51,004 nt of DNA from an uncultured Chloroflexales bacterium (GCA_937902315.1 CALGUG010000058.1:1-51004); one strand, 5' to 3'; counted from the first letter of the stretch, positions 40,083-49,548 are shown. The notes: a model not told the origin generated them from the sequence alone. Numbers and translations are program-made.

Positions 40083-43000
40083 TTACTCACTCGTGCTGTG
40101 CTCAAGTTCAGTAGTTACAGAGGGCATGTTCTCGCTTGCGTTGCGGATGCGCGGCATATAGGTAATGCGAGAGTTGACGCCCAAGTCGTTCAACAGCTTG
40201 TAGCTGGTGTTCTCCTGCTGAAGCTTGAAAACAGCGCTATTGTGATCGTTAAGATTACCAAAGACAATTGCATCGTTAGGACATACCTGCTGACAAGCGG
40301 TGCGCACTTCACCATCGGCGATGGTGCGACCAGCCTTGATAGCTTCGGTACGTGCATGGTTGATGCGTTGCACACAGAAAGTACACTTCTCCATCACACC
40401 GCGAGAGCGCACCGTAACCTCGGGGTTGCGCTGCAACTTGAGGCTTGGGGTTGTTTCGTCGCTGTATTGTAAGAAGTTGAAACGTCGCACCTTGAAGGGG
40501 CAGTTGTTTGAACAATACTTGGTACCGATACAGCGGTTGTAAACCATATTGTTCAAGCCTTCTGCGTCGTGGCTTGTAGCGTTTACCGGACAAACCGGCT
40601 CACAAGGTGCATTTTCACAGTGCTGGCAGAGCATGGGCATATGGTAGGTCTCTGGCTCATCGATACCGCCATCATAGTAGCGGTCGATGCGGATCCAGTG
40701 CATAGCGCGCCCACGCTTCACCTGATCTTTGCCAACGATCGGGATATTATTCTCGGCTTGGCAAGCAACGACACAAGCGTTACAACCATTACAAGCGTTC
40801 AGATCGATCGCCATACCCCAAGCGTAGTTCTTGCTGTAGTCGTACTTGGGATAGAGCGAGATCGGAGCAGTATGCTTGCTCTCGCCCTCGGCAGCGTGAC
40901 CTTCACCCTCTTCGCCGTGACCACCACCATGGTGAGAAGGATACTTCTCATCGAAGAAGTGACCGTTGGAGCGATATTCGGCCAGCGTGCCTACGCGCAC
41001 GATATCACGGCCTTCCATCGAGTAGTGGTTCTGGGTGGTGACCAGCTCATAGGTCTTGCCAGTCTTCTCGATCGTGAGGTTGCCACCGAACCAGAGGCTG
41101 TTCGATGCGCGCAGCGGATAGACATTAAAGCCTGTATTCTGCGCCACTTTGCCAGCCTTGGTGCGGCCGTAGCCGAAGTACAAGGTGATGGTGTTGCGAG
41201 CGTGGCCCGGCATAACGAATACTGCAGCTTCGACCGAGCGACCGTCGAGCGTCAGCTTCACAACATCGTTGGTCGCGAGACCCAGCTTGTCGGCGGTATC
41301 GGGAGCAACCAAAGCGGCGTTGTCCCAAGTCAGCTTGGTCAACGGCTTGGGCAGCTCTTGCATCCAACCGTTGTTGGCATAGCTACCATCCCAAATGGTG
41401 GGGTCTGGGCGGAAGGCGATCTCTAGTTCACCAGCGGCTACCGGCGAAGGGCCGCTATCGAAGCCTGAAGCCAAGCTCACTTCGCGGGTCGGCAGGGCGG
41501 TGTTCGCGATCACACCATCGCGCACAGCGATATTCCAAGCCATTTCGAAATCGCCGCTCAACTGCGATTGCCAGTAGGCTCGAACGAGATCGTAGCTATT
41601 GGCATTGGCATCGCCATTCAAGAGCGCCATGAGTTGATAGGAGCTCTTCGCATTCTCGTACAGCGGTGCGATCAGCGGCTGAATGATCGAAGCGGTGCCG
41701 TCAAAGGTGCGTACATCGCCCCACATCTCAAGGTAGTGGGTTCCCGGAATATGCCAAGTCGCCAGGTCGGCGGTCTCATCGACGAACTCGCCGAGGTGAA
41801 CGCTCGTTGCAACCTTAGCCATCGCCGAGGCGAAGGGGATATCGGCCGGAGCCGTGAAGGCCGGGTTGGTGCCAAAGGTGACCAGCAACGACACTTGACC
41901 AGCGTCCATCTCTTGGGTCAGGGCGCGCAAGCCAGCGACACCGATCGTCTCAGGCGCTACATCACCCTCGACCGGATCGATATAGAAGACGGTGCGACCA
42001 ACGCTGCCCAACGACTGGTTGATAGCGTGTGCGATCGCGTGTACCACTGGCGGCTGGCTCTCGCCAACAACCACAATGCTCTTGCCAGCAGCAGCGCGCA
42101 GGTCGTTGACAACTGCATCGACCCACTGCTGCATCGCAGCATCGACAGTGCTTGTCGGAGCAGCGACACCAGACACACCCAAGCTCACAGCGACCATACG
42201 CAGCACGCTCTCAGCGTACGACGGGCGCAGTGTCAGGCGGTGGTCAGCCACGGTACCAACGTTAGTCGGCGTGCTTTCAGCGACATACAGACGGTTCATC
42301 GAAGCGCTTGCATGATCGCCCGTCACACGGCGGCGGCGGAAGAAATCACGCGAGTAGCGCAATGCACCCGGGCCGTTCGTGGTGAAGTCAGACTCGATCG
42401 CCAAGACCACGTCTGCTTCGGCAAAGTTGTAAGTTGTGGTGACGTTAGCACCATAGGCCAAGCGAGCACCAGCTCGTGTATTCTCCTGACCAACGGCATC
42501 GTACTGATACCAGCGAGCGTTGGGGAAGGTCGTTAGAAGCTGTTGGATCTGGCCGATCAAGGTCGGCGAGGTCACCGTACCGGTCAAGATACGCAAACCA
42601 GCGCCACCCGAGCCCTGCTCTGCACTCAAGGCCTGTTGAATAGCAGAAACAGCGGCACTCCAAGTGCTCGGCTGCTTGGCATTCAAAACAGTCTGAGAGC
42701 GATCGGGATCATACATATTCAAGATCGAAGCTTGGGCAAAAGCATCGGTACCACCCAAGCTTAGGGGGTGCTTGGGGTTGCCTTCGATCTTGGTTGGACG
42801 TCCTTCGTGGCTTTCCACTAACAAACCAAGACCATAGCCGTCGAAAGCCATGGCTGTTGCGAAGAAGAGTGCTTTACCAGCAACTACGCCTTCGGGAACG
42901 CTCACATAAGGAACGATCTTTTCTTGGGGCTGACGAAATGCAAACTGACAACCGCTAAGGCCACCTAATGCCAGCGAAGCACCCATCAACTTCAAGAACG

Positions 43001-43175
43001 TACGTCGTGTGACGGGATCTTTGATCTCTCCAGCCTGATGAGGAAATTCACGCTCGACCATGTCCTGGAATTCTTCGGTCTGGGCTAGTTCCTCAAGGCT
43101 GCGCCACATCTGCCTCCCATTGTTAGAGGCAGCTAGACGTGCGCGGATTCCGGTTATATCTAGTTGTCTGCTCAT
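40083..43175 (-). CDS. actB: Alternative complex III, iron-sulfur/molybdopterin-like subunit ActB
   Basis: 1030 aa. A twin-arginine signal (TRRTFLKLMGA, about residues 57-67) exports the folded protein. A molybdopterin-oxidoreductase-like region follows (about 90-740); in characterised ACIII this part binds no molybdenum cofactor. The C-terminal ferredoxin-like region has four cysteine clusters: CNGCNACVVACQ, CQHCENAPCEPVCP, CIGTKYCSNNCP and CTFCVQRI with CQQVCP. These fit three [4Fe-4S] and one [3Fe-4S] clusters as known for ActB. A His/Gly/Glu-rich insert (SHHGGGHGEEGEGH) precedes the cluster domain. Starts 12 bp after actA. Confidence 0.95.
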   Translation of the reverse strand: MSRQLDITGIRARLAASNNGRQMWRSLEELAQTEEFQDMVEREFPHQAGEIKDPVTRRTFLKLMGASLALGGLSGCQFAFRQPQEKIVPYVSVPEGVVAGKALFFATAMAFDGYGLGLLVESHEGRPTKIEGNPKHPLSLGGTDAFAQASILNMYDPDRSQTVLNAKQPSTWSAAVSAIQQALSAEQGSGGAGLRILTGTVTSPTLIGQIQQLLTTFPNARWYQYDAVGQENTRAGARLAYGANVTTTYNFAEADVVLAIESDFTTNGPGALRYSRDFFRRRRVTGDHASASMNRLYVAESTPTNVGTVADHRLTLRPSYAESVLRMVAVSLGVSGVAAPTSTVDAAMQQWVDAVVNDLRAAAGKSIVVVGESQPPVVHAIAHAINQSLGSVGRTVFYIDPVEGDVAPETIGVAGLRALTQEMDAGQVSLLVTFGTNPAFTAPADIPFASAMAKVATSVHLGEFVDETADLATWHIPGTHYLEMWGDVRTFDGTASIIQPLIAPLYENAKSSYQLMALLNGDANANSYDLVRAYWQSQLSGDFEMAWNIAVRDGVIANTALPTREVSLASGFDSGPSPVAAGELEIAFRPDPTIWDGSYANNGWMQELPKPLTKLTWDNAALVAPDTADKLGLATNDVVKLTLDGRSVEAAVFVMPGHARNTITLYFGYGRTKAGKVAQNTGFNVYPLRASNSLWFGGNLTIEKTGKTYELVTTQNHYSMEGRDIVRVGTLAEYRSNGHFFDEKYPSHHGGGHGEEGEGHAAEGESKHTAPISLYPKYDYSKNYAWGMAIDLNACNGCNACVVACQAENNIPIVGKDQVKRGRAMHWIRIDRYYDGGIDEPETYHMPMLCQHCENAPCEPVCPVNATSHDAEGLNNMVYNRCIGTKYCSNNCPFKVRRFNFLQYSDETTPSLKLQRNPEVTVRSRGVMEKCTFCVQRINHARTEAIKAGRTIADGEVRTACQQVCPNDAIVFGNLNDHNSAVFKLQQENTSYKLLNDLGVNSRITYMPRIRNASENMPSVTTELEHSTSE

Positions 43176-43187
43176 ACTTCTCCGCCG

Positions 43188-43886
43188 TTATCGGTGACAG
43201 ATGGCACAGCGGGTCAGCTCATATGAACCGCGAATGCCATACTCTTTTACAAGTTGTTGTCCCACCTCAACCTGGTTCGCAGGCGGCTCCCAAGCAGTGT
43301 TGAAAATCTCTTCTTGGGGTCGGACGTAGTTTTCAGGCGCGCGATGGCAGCCCAAACACCAACCCATGTAAAGAGGTTCTACACGATAGACGCCACCTAC
43401 ATTGTTTGTGTAACCCATCTGAGCAATATTGCCGTGACAGGTGGAACATCCCACACCCTTAGCCACGTGAATACTGTGGTTGAAGTAGACAAAGTCGGGC
43501 AAGTCGTGCACTTTGTTCCACTGAATAGGTGTTCCACTTTCCCAGCTCGCAACCACGTTCGAGAGGTTGGGGCTAGTGGGCTTTACAGCAGAGTGACATG
43601 TCATACAGGTCTGCGTAGCAGGTACATTGGCATAAGCAGATTCTGTAACATTGGTATGACAGTACAAACATTGCAAACGCAAACCGGAGACGTGCAGCTG
43701 GTGGCTGAACGGTACCGGCTGTTCAATAGGAACACCAACGAGTCGTACAAATGTTGGCGAAACGGTTAAATAGTAGAGGAGACCAAGAGCAACTGAGGCC
43801 CCCAGAATAAGACCTAGTACCGCAAGCCAAAAAAGAGTATTGGCTCGTGGCCTAAATACCTGAGGAGAACGATACACCTGAGCCAT
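43188..43886 (-). CDS. actA: Alternative complex III, pentahaem cytochrome c subunit ActA
   Basis: 232 aa. One N-terminal membrane helix (about residues 17-41) anchors a periplasmic-side domain with five CXXCH haem sites: CLYCH (73), CMTCH (94), CSTCH (147), CLGCH (177) and CAICH (227). The spacing and count match ActA. It takes electrons from ActB and passes them towards ActE or a soluble carrier. ATG 43886 follows AAAGGCACCCG; an in-frame TTG at 43913 is further upstream without support. First gene of actABCDEF. Confidence 0.94.
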   Translation of the reverse strand: MAQVYRSPQVFRPRANTLFWLAVLGLILGASVALGLLYYLTVSPTFVRLVGVPIEQPVPFSHQLHVSGLRLQCLYCHTNVTESAYANVPATQTCMTCHSAVKPTSPNLSNVVASWESGTPIQWNKVHDLPDFVYFNHSIHVAKGVGCSTCHGNIAQMGYTNNVGGVYRVEPLYMGWCLGCHRAPENYVRPQEEIFNTAWEPPANQVEVGQQLVKEYGIRGSYELTRCAICHR

Positions 43887-44772
43887 CGGGTGCCTTTCTA
43901 GCTGACAAGGCAAAAGAATGTCGACAATCTACCAAACTGAGAACCAACACAACACTACGACCGTATAGTCATTCTGCCGTAGGCAGGTGGCCCAGCACAT
44001 AGCGTTAAATGCTGACGGAACGCCCGCCACTTCAAGTCACCAGATTTGTGTCGTAATGTCATCGAAAGGTATATTAAGGTCTTGCATGTCACGACCACTA
44101 AAAAGCGCCTACAATTTAGTGGGAGTCCCCGTGGCGATACATTACCTCATATACTGATCGCAACAAGGCTTTAGATCACCTTGTCAACATACGAAAATCG
44201 GCCTTCTACACCAAAAAGCGCAGTGAGACGCACCATGAATCATTTGGTATCTCACGACGCTTCGCCATTGACCACAACCATAAAACGCGAAGGTTCCTGG
44301 GCAGTTCAGCCCTCACAGAGCTTCAAAACGCTATAAGAGTATCTTTAAAAGAACCAGCTATCTCTATCGATGAATCTAAGGTAGTCTTGCTCTTGCCCTC
44401 GTACCTATAGCGACTCGTGTTGTATTCAAAAGCAGTGATATTATCGCTTTGTAAAGCGCAATAAGCCGAATGTTATATAGTCAAGCTGTTCTAGTATACC
44501 ATACTTTCTCAACGATGCTACAACAACTTTGTGAAAAAAGGTGTTAAATTCAATCGTAGAATAAATAGTGCATTAGTATGAGCTAAAACAAGCTTTGTTG
44601 GGGCACACATTTCTCATTATTATATCCCTATATGAGGCAGATTTAGCGTTTTCCTGATGGATTATCTATATCAAAAGGTTCTTGTTGTTATACCGAAATG
44701 AACTAAATCCTTACCGGAAGTGCCCAAGCAGCCGAATATATGAGACGCAAAGATCAGGCGCTCGATCTGCTA
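43887..44772. other. Gap upstream of the act operon; no gene seen
   Basis: About 890 bp, AT-rich towards 44.4-44.7 kb, between divergent actA and the typA side. The act promoter must lie here, but no convincing -35/-10 pair was found. I see no tRNA, terminator or coding frame with family resemblance. Confidence 0.5.
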
Positions 44773-44940
44773 TATGGAATCCGCTTGAAGTGTTGTATTT
44801 TGGGGAGGTCTTTCGGCACAACTACAACACTCTGCTTAGGGGCGCGCTGTTGGTAGCCGTAGGCGGACGCGCTAGCAGCCTTTTTGGGGACGAGGTCAAG
44901 CCGCCAGAGCGTTGAAGTGATCAAACGGATGTGGCATTAT
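44773..44940 (-). repeat. Dispersed repeat, full-length copy, core on minus strand
   Basis: Bounded by GGAATCCGCTTGAAG and TGATCAAACGGATGTGGCAT. The inverted core is at about 44848-44872. This is the best partner for the copy at 4592-4761: both share segments such as CCCCAAAATACAAC and GCTTAGGGG-like stretches outside the core. Confidence 0.85.
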
Positions 44941-44983
44941 AGCTCTCAGCCGTGCTCGCTTTCAAGCATGGAAGGGAGATCTG

Positions 44984-44992
44984 TGGTACAAT
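44984..44992 (+). promoter_or_regulatory. Probable typA promoter (extended -10)
   Basis: TGGTACAAT is an extended -10 (TGN plus TACAAT at 44987-44992) with no good -35. It predicts a start near 45000 and a 5' leader of about 66 nt. Confidence 0.45.
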
Positions 44993-45024
44993 TCAAAAAG
45001 ATAGAATATATAGATATACATCGT

Positions 45025-45048
45025 GCCCTGGTTCATAGTGACCAGGGC
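45025..45048 (+). promoter_or_regulatory. Hairpin in the typA leader
   Basis: GCCCTGGT (45025-45032) and ACCAGGGC (45041-45048) form an 8-bp GC-rich stem 17 nt before the typA ATG. There is no T-run, so it is not a terminator. No ribosome site is visible between it and the ATG. Confidence 0.55.
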
Positions 45049-45065
45049 CTTTAGTGTGAAAAACA

Positions 45066-46895
45066 ATGCGTCGTAACGACATTCGTAATATCGCCATCAT
45101 CGCCCACGTTGACCACGGCAAAACCACGCTTGTGGATGCCATGCTGAAACAGAGCCGTATCTTCCGTGAAAACCAGAGCGTGGAAGAACGGATCATGGAC
45201 AGCAACGCCCTTGAACGCGAACGCGGCATCACTATTCTCGCAAAAACAACAGCAGTTACCTATAAAGGTGTCAAGATCAATATCGTTGATACCCCTGGTC
45301 ACGCGGACTTCGGAGGCGAAGTTGAACGTGTCATGAATATGGTTGACGGCGTGTTGTTGTTGGTCGATGCGGTAGACGGTCCGATGCCTCAAACCAAGTT
45401 TGTACTGCGTAAAGCACTCCAAGCTGGTCATAAGGCAATTGTAGTAGTTAATAAGATAGATAGACCTCAAGCTCGTCCCAACTACGTCGTCAACACCACC
45501 TTCGACCTCTTTGTAGATTTGGGTGCAGACGACGAACAGGCGGAGTTCCCGGTGATCTACACCTCTGGTCTGCGCGGTTTAGCTGGGCGCTCGCCCGATC
45601 ACTTGGAAGATTCGCTCGAACCTCTCTTCGAAACCATCCTCTCGGAGCTACCCGGCCCCGATGTCGAACCAGAAAAGCCCACTCAGCTTGTTGTAACCAC
45701 TACCATTCACGATAGCTATAAAGGTAAGCTGGCTGTAGGACGTTTGCAGCGCGGTCGCTTGCGCCGCAACCAACAGGTCGCTCACATCAACCGCCAAAGC
45801 GAGATCGCTGCGGCTAAGGTCGGTCAGATCTTTGTATTCAATGGCTTGCAGCGCGAAGAGGTCGAAGAAGCGGTCGCTGGAGATATCATCGCTATCAGCG
45901 GCCTAAACGAAGTACGTATCGGTGAAACCATCGCCGACCCCGAATATCCCGAGGCACTGCCCGTTATCGAGGTTGAAGAGCCAACCGTCCGTATGACTTT
46001 CAGCGTCAATACCAGCCCATTTGCCGGACGCGAAGGCACCCACGTCACTAGCCGTAAGCTGCGCGAGCGGCTCTATAGCGAGCTCGAAAAAGACGTCGCT
46101 CTGCGCGTGGCCGATGGCGAAACCGCCGATATCTTCCATGTTAGCGGGCGTGGCGAGCTACACTTGGGCATTCTGATCGAAAACATGCGTCGCGAAGGCT
46201 ACGAGTTCCAGGTCTCTAAACCCGAAGTGATCTTCAAAGAGATCGACGGCGTGACGGTCGAGCCGATGGAGCTGGTCGAGATCGAAGTGGCCGAGGAGTA
46301 TCAAGGCGCTGTAGTAGAGATGTTGGGCAAACGTCGCGGTATGATGCGCGATATGAGCTATCGTGATGATGGCACAATCCATTATGTCTACTTAGTGGCG
46401 ACGCGCGCTCTGCTTGGCTTCCGCCAACAACTGCTTTCGGCAACCCGCGGTCAGGCCATTATGAACAGCCTCTTCGCTGGCTACGAGCCGCTGGTCGGCG
46501 AGATCGAAGCGCGCGCCTTTGGCTCTCTGATCGCTTGGGAGACGGGCACCGCTACCGCCTTCGGTTTGCACTCGGCCCAAGAGCGCGGTCGCCTCTTTAT
46601 CGGCCCCGGCACCGAGGTCTATGAAGGCATGGTTGTGGGCCAGCATATTCGCCCGTCCGATCTGGAAGTCAACGTCTGCAAGAAGAAACATCTCACCAAT
46701 ATCCGCAATAGCGGCAGTGAAGAAGCGCTTCACCTCGAAACGCCCCGTCAGCTCAGCCTCGACGATGCGATCGAATATATCAGCGATGACGAACTCGTTG
46801 AAGTAACGCCCAAGGGCTGGCGTATTCGCAAGAAGACTCTATCCGCCGACGAGCGCCGCCGCGAGCAGAAACGCCGCGATATGGCTCTCGCATAG
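45066..46895 (+). CDS. typA: Ribosome-associated GTPase TypA/BipA
   Basis: 609 aa, the normal family length. Translation-factor-like GTPase that assists ribosome assembly and stress adaptation. G motifs: HVDHGKTTLVD (G1), RERGITI (G2), DTPGHADFGGEVERV (G3) and NKIDRPQARP (G4). Elongation-factor-like domains follow, and then the TypA-specific C-terminal domain, with GFRQQLLSATRGQAIMNS, AFGLHSAQERGRLFIGPG and KKKHLTNIRNS. The ATG has no Shine-Dalgarno sequence (GTGAAAAACA upstream), unusual for an abundant factor. A strong terminator follows. Confidence 0.97.
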   Translation: MRRNDIRNIAIIAHVDHGKTTLVDAMLKQSRIFRENQSVEERIMDSNALERERGITILAKTTAVTYKGVKINIVDTPGHADFGGEVERVMNMVDGVLLLVDAVDGPMPQTKFVLRKALQAGHKAIVVVNKIDRPQARPNYVVNTTFDLFVDLGADDEQAEFPVIYTSGLRGLAGRSPDHLEDSLEPLFETILSELPGPDVEPEKPTQLVVTTTIHDSYKGKLAVGRLQRGRLRRNQQVAHINRQSEIAAAKVGQIFVFNGLQREEVEEAVAGDIIAISGLNEVRIGETIADPEYPEALPVIEVEEPTVRMTFSVNTSPFAGREGTHVTSRKLRERLYSELEKDVALRVADGETADIFHVSGRGELHLGILIENMRREGYEFQVSKPEVIFKEIDGVTVEPMELVEIEVAEEYQGAVVEMLGKRRGMMRDMSYRDDGTIHYVYLVATRALLGFRQQLLSATRGQAIMNSLFAGYEPLVGEIEARAFGSLIAWETGTATAFGLHSAQERGRLFIGPGTEVYEGMVVGQHIRPSDLEVNVCKKKHLTNIRNSGSEEALHLETPRQLSLDDAIEYISDDELVEVTPKGWRIRKKTLSADERRREQKRRDMALA

Positions 46896-46910
46896 TCGCA
46901 AAAATGCAAG

Positions 46911-46946
46911 ACGAAGGGAAGAGCATATCCCTCTCCCTTCGTTTTT
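46911..46946 (+). terminator. Intrinsic terminator of typA
   Basis: ACGAAGGGA (46911-46919) pairs with TCCCTTCGT (46934-46942), extended inside by GAG/CTC and followed by TTTTTGCTTTTT. Confidence 0.92.
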
Positions 46947-46967
46947 GCTTTTTAGCTGAATGTAGAT

Positions 46968-48260
46968 ATGTATCCAGAAGAGCTTGAACTAACCATCAAT
47001 GACATGGCTCAGGGTGGCGACGGGGTTGGTCGCTGGGAAGGCCGTGTTGTATTCGCCCAAGGTGGCCTGCCCGGTGAGCGGGTTCGCGTCCGCCTGCATG
47101 AACGTCGTAGCGATTTCGCCCGTGGTAAAGTAATCAAAGTGCTTGAAGCTTCACCCGATCGAATCGAGCCGCGTCTGCCCGAGGGCGGCGACCATATGAG
47201 CTGGCAGCATATCGACTATGCAGCCCAACTACGCTTCAAGCGCTCGATTCTGCAGCAGCAACTCGAACGCCTCGGCGGTATACCCGATGCGCCAGTGGAC
47301 GAAATGATCCCCTCACCCAAAGAATGGGGCTATCGCAACAGCGCTCACTTCCACGTTCACGGCAAAAAGGTTGGCTATCACGCCGCCAACTCGCGCCGCG
47401 TCGTCGAGATCGCCGAAGACCCGCTCTTGATGCCGGTTCTAAACGAAGCCTTGCTGGCTCTGCGCGACACCCTGCACTATACACTTAGCGACAATATGCA
47501 GCTCAGCTCAGCCAGTGTGCGGGCCAGCAGCAGCTTCGGCTACGCGCTCGGCATGCTCGAAGGCAGCGGCGAGCTGGCTGGCACCGCATGGCGCTGGCGT
47601 TCACGCCTACCCGCTTTGGCCGGTGTTCACTACAGCAATCCTGCCGATCCGCGCGCAAACCTACTGATCGAGGGCGCAGAAGCTATCAGCGAGGAGTTCG
47701 GCGGCATGCTGTTTGAGCTCAGCGCCCAAAGTTTCTTCCAAGTCAACAAAGCCCAAGCCGAGAATCTTCTGCGTTTGGTGCGCGAAGGGCTCGATCTCCA
47801 GCCCGAACAGCGCCTGCTCGATGCCTACAGTGGCGTCGGAACCTTCGCGCTGCCGCTCTCTCAGATCTGTGGCGAAGTGGTCGCTGTTGAAGAACACCCC
47901 GCCGCCGTGCAAGACGGTCAAAACAGCTTGATGCTGAACAACATCAGCAACGTACAATTCTACGAAGGGCGCGTTGAACACACCTTGATGACTCTCGACG
48001 GCTCCTTCGATGCGGCTGTGCTCGACCCACCGCGCCGTGGTTGCCACCCCTCAGCACTCGAGGCGATCTTAGCGCTGGCTCCCACAAAAATCGCCTATGT
48101 GGCCTGCAGCCCAGGCATTTTAGCGCGCGACCTCAAAATTCTTCTGCGCGAACGCGAGATCGGCATGCCACGCTATGAACTGCGCCGCGTTACTCCAGTC
48201 GATATGTTCCCCCAAACACCGCATATCGAATGCGTCGCTGTTTTGGAACAAGTTGCCTAA
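46968..48260 (+). CDS. RumA/TrmA-type RNA (uracil-5-)-methyltransferase lacking the iron-sulfur cysteines
   Basis: 430 aa SAM-dependent methyltransferase, probably for 23S rRNA U747 or U1939 positions. The N-terminal TRAM RNA-binding domain is at about 5-58 (LELTINDMAQGGDGVGR). The Rossmann domain has LLDAYSGVGTFALPL and DPPRRGCHPSALEAI, and the catalytic Cys is in YVACSPGILARDL. Where most RumA proteins have a CxxC cluster before WQHI, this one reads RLPEGGDHMSWQHIDYAAQL with no cysteine, so it has no [4Fe-4S] centre. The ATG has no clear ribosome site and lies just after the typA terminator. Confidence 0.9.
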   Translation: MYPEELELTINDMAQGGDGVGRWEGRVVFAQGGLPGERVRVRLHERRSDFARGKVIKVLEASPDRIEPRLPEGGDHMSWQHIDYAAQLRFKRSILQQQLERLGGIPDAPVDEMIPSPKEWGYRNSAHFHVHGKKVGYHAANSRRVVEIAEDPLLMPVLNEALLALRDTLHYTLSDNMQLSSASVRASSSFGYALGMLEGSGELAGTAWRWRSRLPALAGVHYSNPADPRANLLIEGAEAISEEFGGMLFELSAQSFFQVNKAQAENLLRLVREGLDLQPEQRLLDAYSGVGTFALPLSQICGEVVAVEEHPAAVQDGQNSLMLNNISNVQFYEGRVEHTLMTLDGSFDAAVLDPPRRGCHPSALEAILALAPTKIAYVACSPGILARDLKILLREREIGMPRYELRRVTPVDMFPQTPHIECVAVLEQVA

Positions 48261-48265
48261 ACCAC

Positions 48266-48309
48266 AAACAGACTCTTGTTGAGACACGCTGTCTAACAAG
48301 AGTCTGTTT
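48266..48309 (+). terminator. Terminator after the methyltransferase gene
   Basis: AAACAGACTCTTGTT (48266-48280) and AACAAGAGTCTGTTT (48295-48309) form a 15-bp perfect stem, with AGAC/GTCT able to extend it inside. It begins 5 bp after the stop. Confidence 0.8.
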
Positions 48310-48398
48310 CTCCATCTAAGGTGCGGCGTTGTACAATACTCCCATAGATCCAATTCAGACTTCTTGGATTGAGCCTGTTTGAAAACGAAGAGAAGAGT

Positions 48399-49073
48399 AT
48401 GCATCTCTATTTAGTTCGCCACGGCCAAAGCTTTATGAATGTGCCGGAGTGGATCGAGCAGAACGGCTACGATAATGCAGGCCTGACACCCAAAGGCAAG
48501 CAGCAGGCCGCCGCTCTCGGCAAATGGATGCCCCAAAAGCTACTTCCAAGCATCGATGCGCTCTATGCCAGTACCATGCTCCGTACCCGCGAGACCGCCG
48601 CATATCTCGCCGAAGCCTACAACAAAGAGATCCTCTTCGATCATCGCCTACGCGAGATCGGATCAAGCCGCGTGGACCATACTCCTTGGGACGATAAAGA
48701 TCTGCCCTCGCACTGGCCCGACTACTGGTACAGCGAAAAACCCTTCTCGCCGGTCGCGCCCCAAGCCGAAAACTGCGAAAGCATGATGCACTTCCGCACG
48801 CGTGTTGGCATGTTTATCGAAGAGATCAAGCAGCGTCACCAACACGAACATGTGGTGTTGGTCTGCCATGGCGGCGTTATCGAAGCAGTCTTCGCCCATG
48901 CCTTCAATATCGGTCCTTGGCAAAGCTGCGAGATCTGGACTCAGAACACTGCGGTCAGCTACTTCCAGTACCTGCCCGATTCGGTGCGCGAGCAGTGGCG
49001 ACTACACTTTCACGGCCGGGTCGAGCATCTCCAAGATCTCGAAGACTCGTATAACGATACCATCCTCTATTGA
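48399..49073 (+). CDS. Histidine phosphatase (phosphoglycerate-mutase-like) family protein
   Basis: 224 aa. The phosphohistidine motif LVRHGQS is at residues 4-10 (His at 7). The other active-site pieces are YASTMLRTRETAAYL, with the second Arg, and VVLVCHGGVIEAV, with the distal His. Family members dephosphorylate sugars, nucleotides or proteins; the substrate is not evident. ATG 48399 is chosen because the motif must sit at the N-terminus and GAAGAGAAGAG precedes it; an in-frame TTG at 48369 is upstream. Confidence 0.92.
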   Translation: MHLYLVRHGQSFMNVPEWIEQNGYDNAGLTPKGKQQAAALGKWMPQKLLPSIDALYASTMLRTRETAAYLAEAYNKEILFDHRLREIGSSRVDHTPWDDKDLPSHWPDYWYSEKPFSPVAPQAENCESMMHFRTRVGMFIEEIKQRHQHEHVVLVCHGGVIEAVFAHAFNIGPWQSCEIWTQNTAVSYFQYLPDSVREQWRLHFHGRVEHLQDLEDSYNDTILY

Positions 49074-49111
49074 TTGATCTAAAGCTGTGGGAGTGTATTG
49101 CGCAATAGGAA

Positions 49112-49154
49112 GATGATGAGCGCTTTAAGATCTCTGCTGAAAGTGCTCATCATC
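49112..49154. terminator. Long stem-loop between convergent genes
   Basis: GATGATGAGCGCTTT (49112-49126) pairs with AAAGTGCTCATCATC (49140-49154) over 15 positions with one mismatch. It lies between the convergent phosphatase and DUF952 genes and could serve both. Neither side has a clear U-tract. Confidence 0.5.
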
Positions 49155-49179
49155 AGCAACTATCGTAGAGGTCGCGTAT

Positions 49180-49548
49180 TTAGCTTTCCCAAGCAAGAAA
49201 GCTCCCATCGGCGCCACGACGCGCCTTCAAAACCTGCTGCACCGCATCGACATTGATCGGCCCGTAAATATGGGGAAAGAGCGGGGCCAGATCAGCCTCG
49301 GGCGAGCTTCCATCGGGCGGCACACCACGTTCCCAATGTACCGGCGCTAAAAGATAGTCCTCTTCGAGAGCCAGCAGCACAAAATCGCCCGCTACCTGCT
49401 TATAAAAGCGGTTCGCCACAGCCAGCATCAACTCTTCGCCAGCGGTACAGTGAATAAAGCCGTCTGCCTCGTACTCGGCAGGGAGATATTCATTCTCTAC
49501 AGGGCGATTAAACCAGCGCTCGGCTGGAGCCAAATGATAAATAAGCAT
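49180..49548 (-). CDS. DUF952 family protein
   Basis: 122 aa soluble protein matching DUF952: start LIYHLAPAERW, the central ADGFIHCTAGEELMLAVANRFY, and the end LFPHIYGPINVDAVQQVLK. The fold is related to ADP-ribosyltransferase-like proteins in some descriptions, but no activity is established. The conserved HC and HIYGPIN motifs are intact. ATG 49548; single gene, convergent with the phosphatase gene. Confidence 0.88.
   Translation of the reverse strand: MLIYHLAPAERWFNRPVENEYLPAEYEADGFIHCTAGEELMLAVANRFYKQVAGDFVLLALEEDYLLAPVHWERGVPPDGSSPEADLAPLFPHIYGPINVDAVQQVLKARRGADGSFLAWES

Noticed and set aside
44682..44915. Plus-strand open frame of 77 codons before typA
   Set aside because: Lies mostly inside a full-length repeat copy and shows no coding signs.
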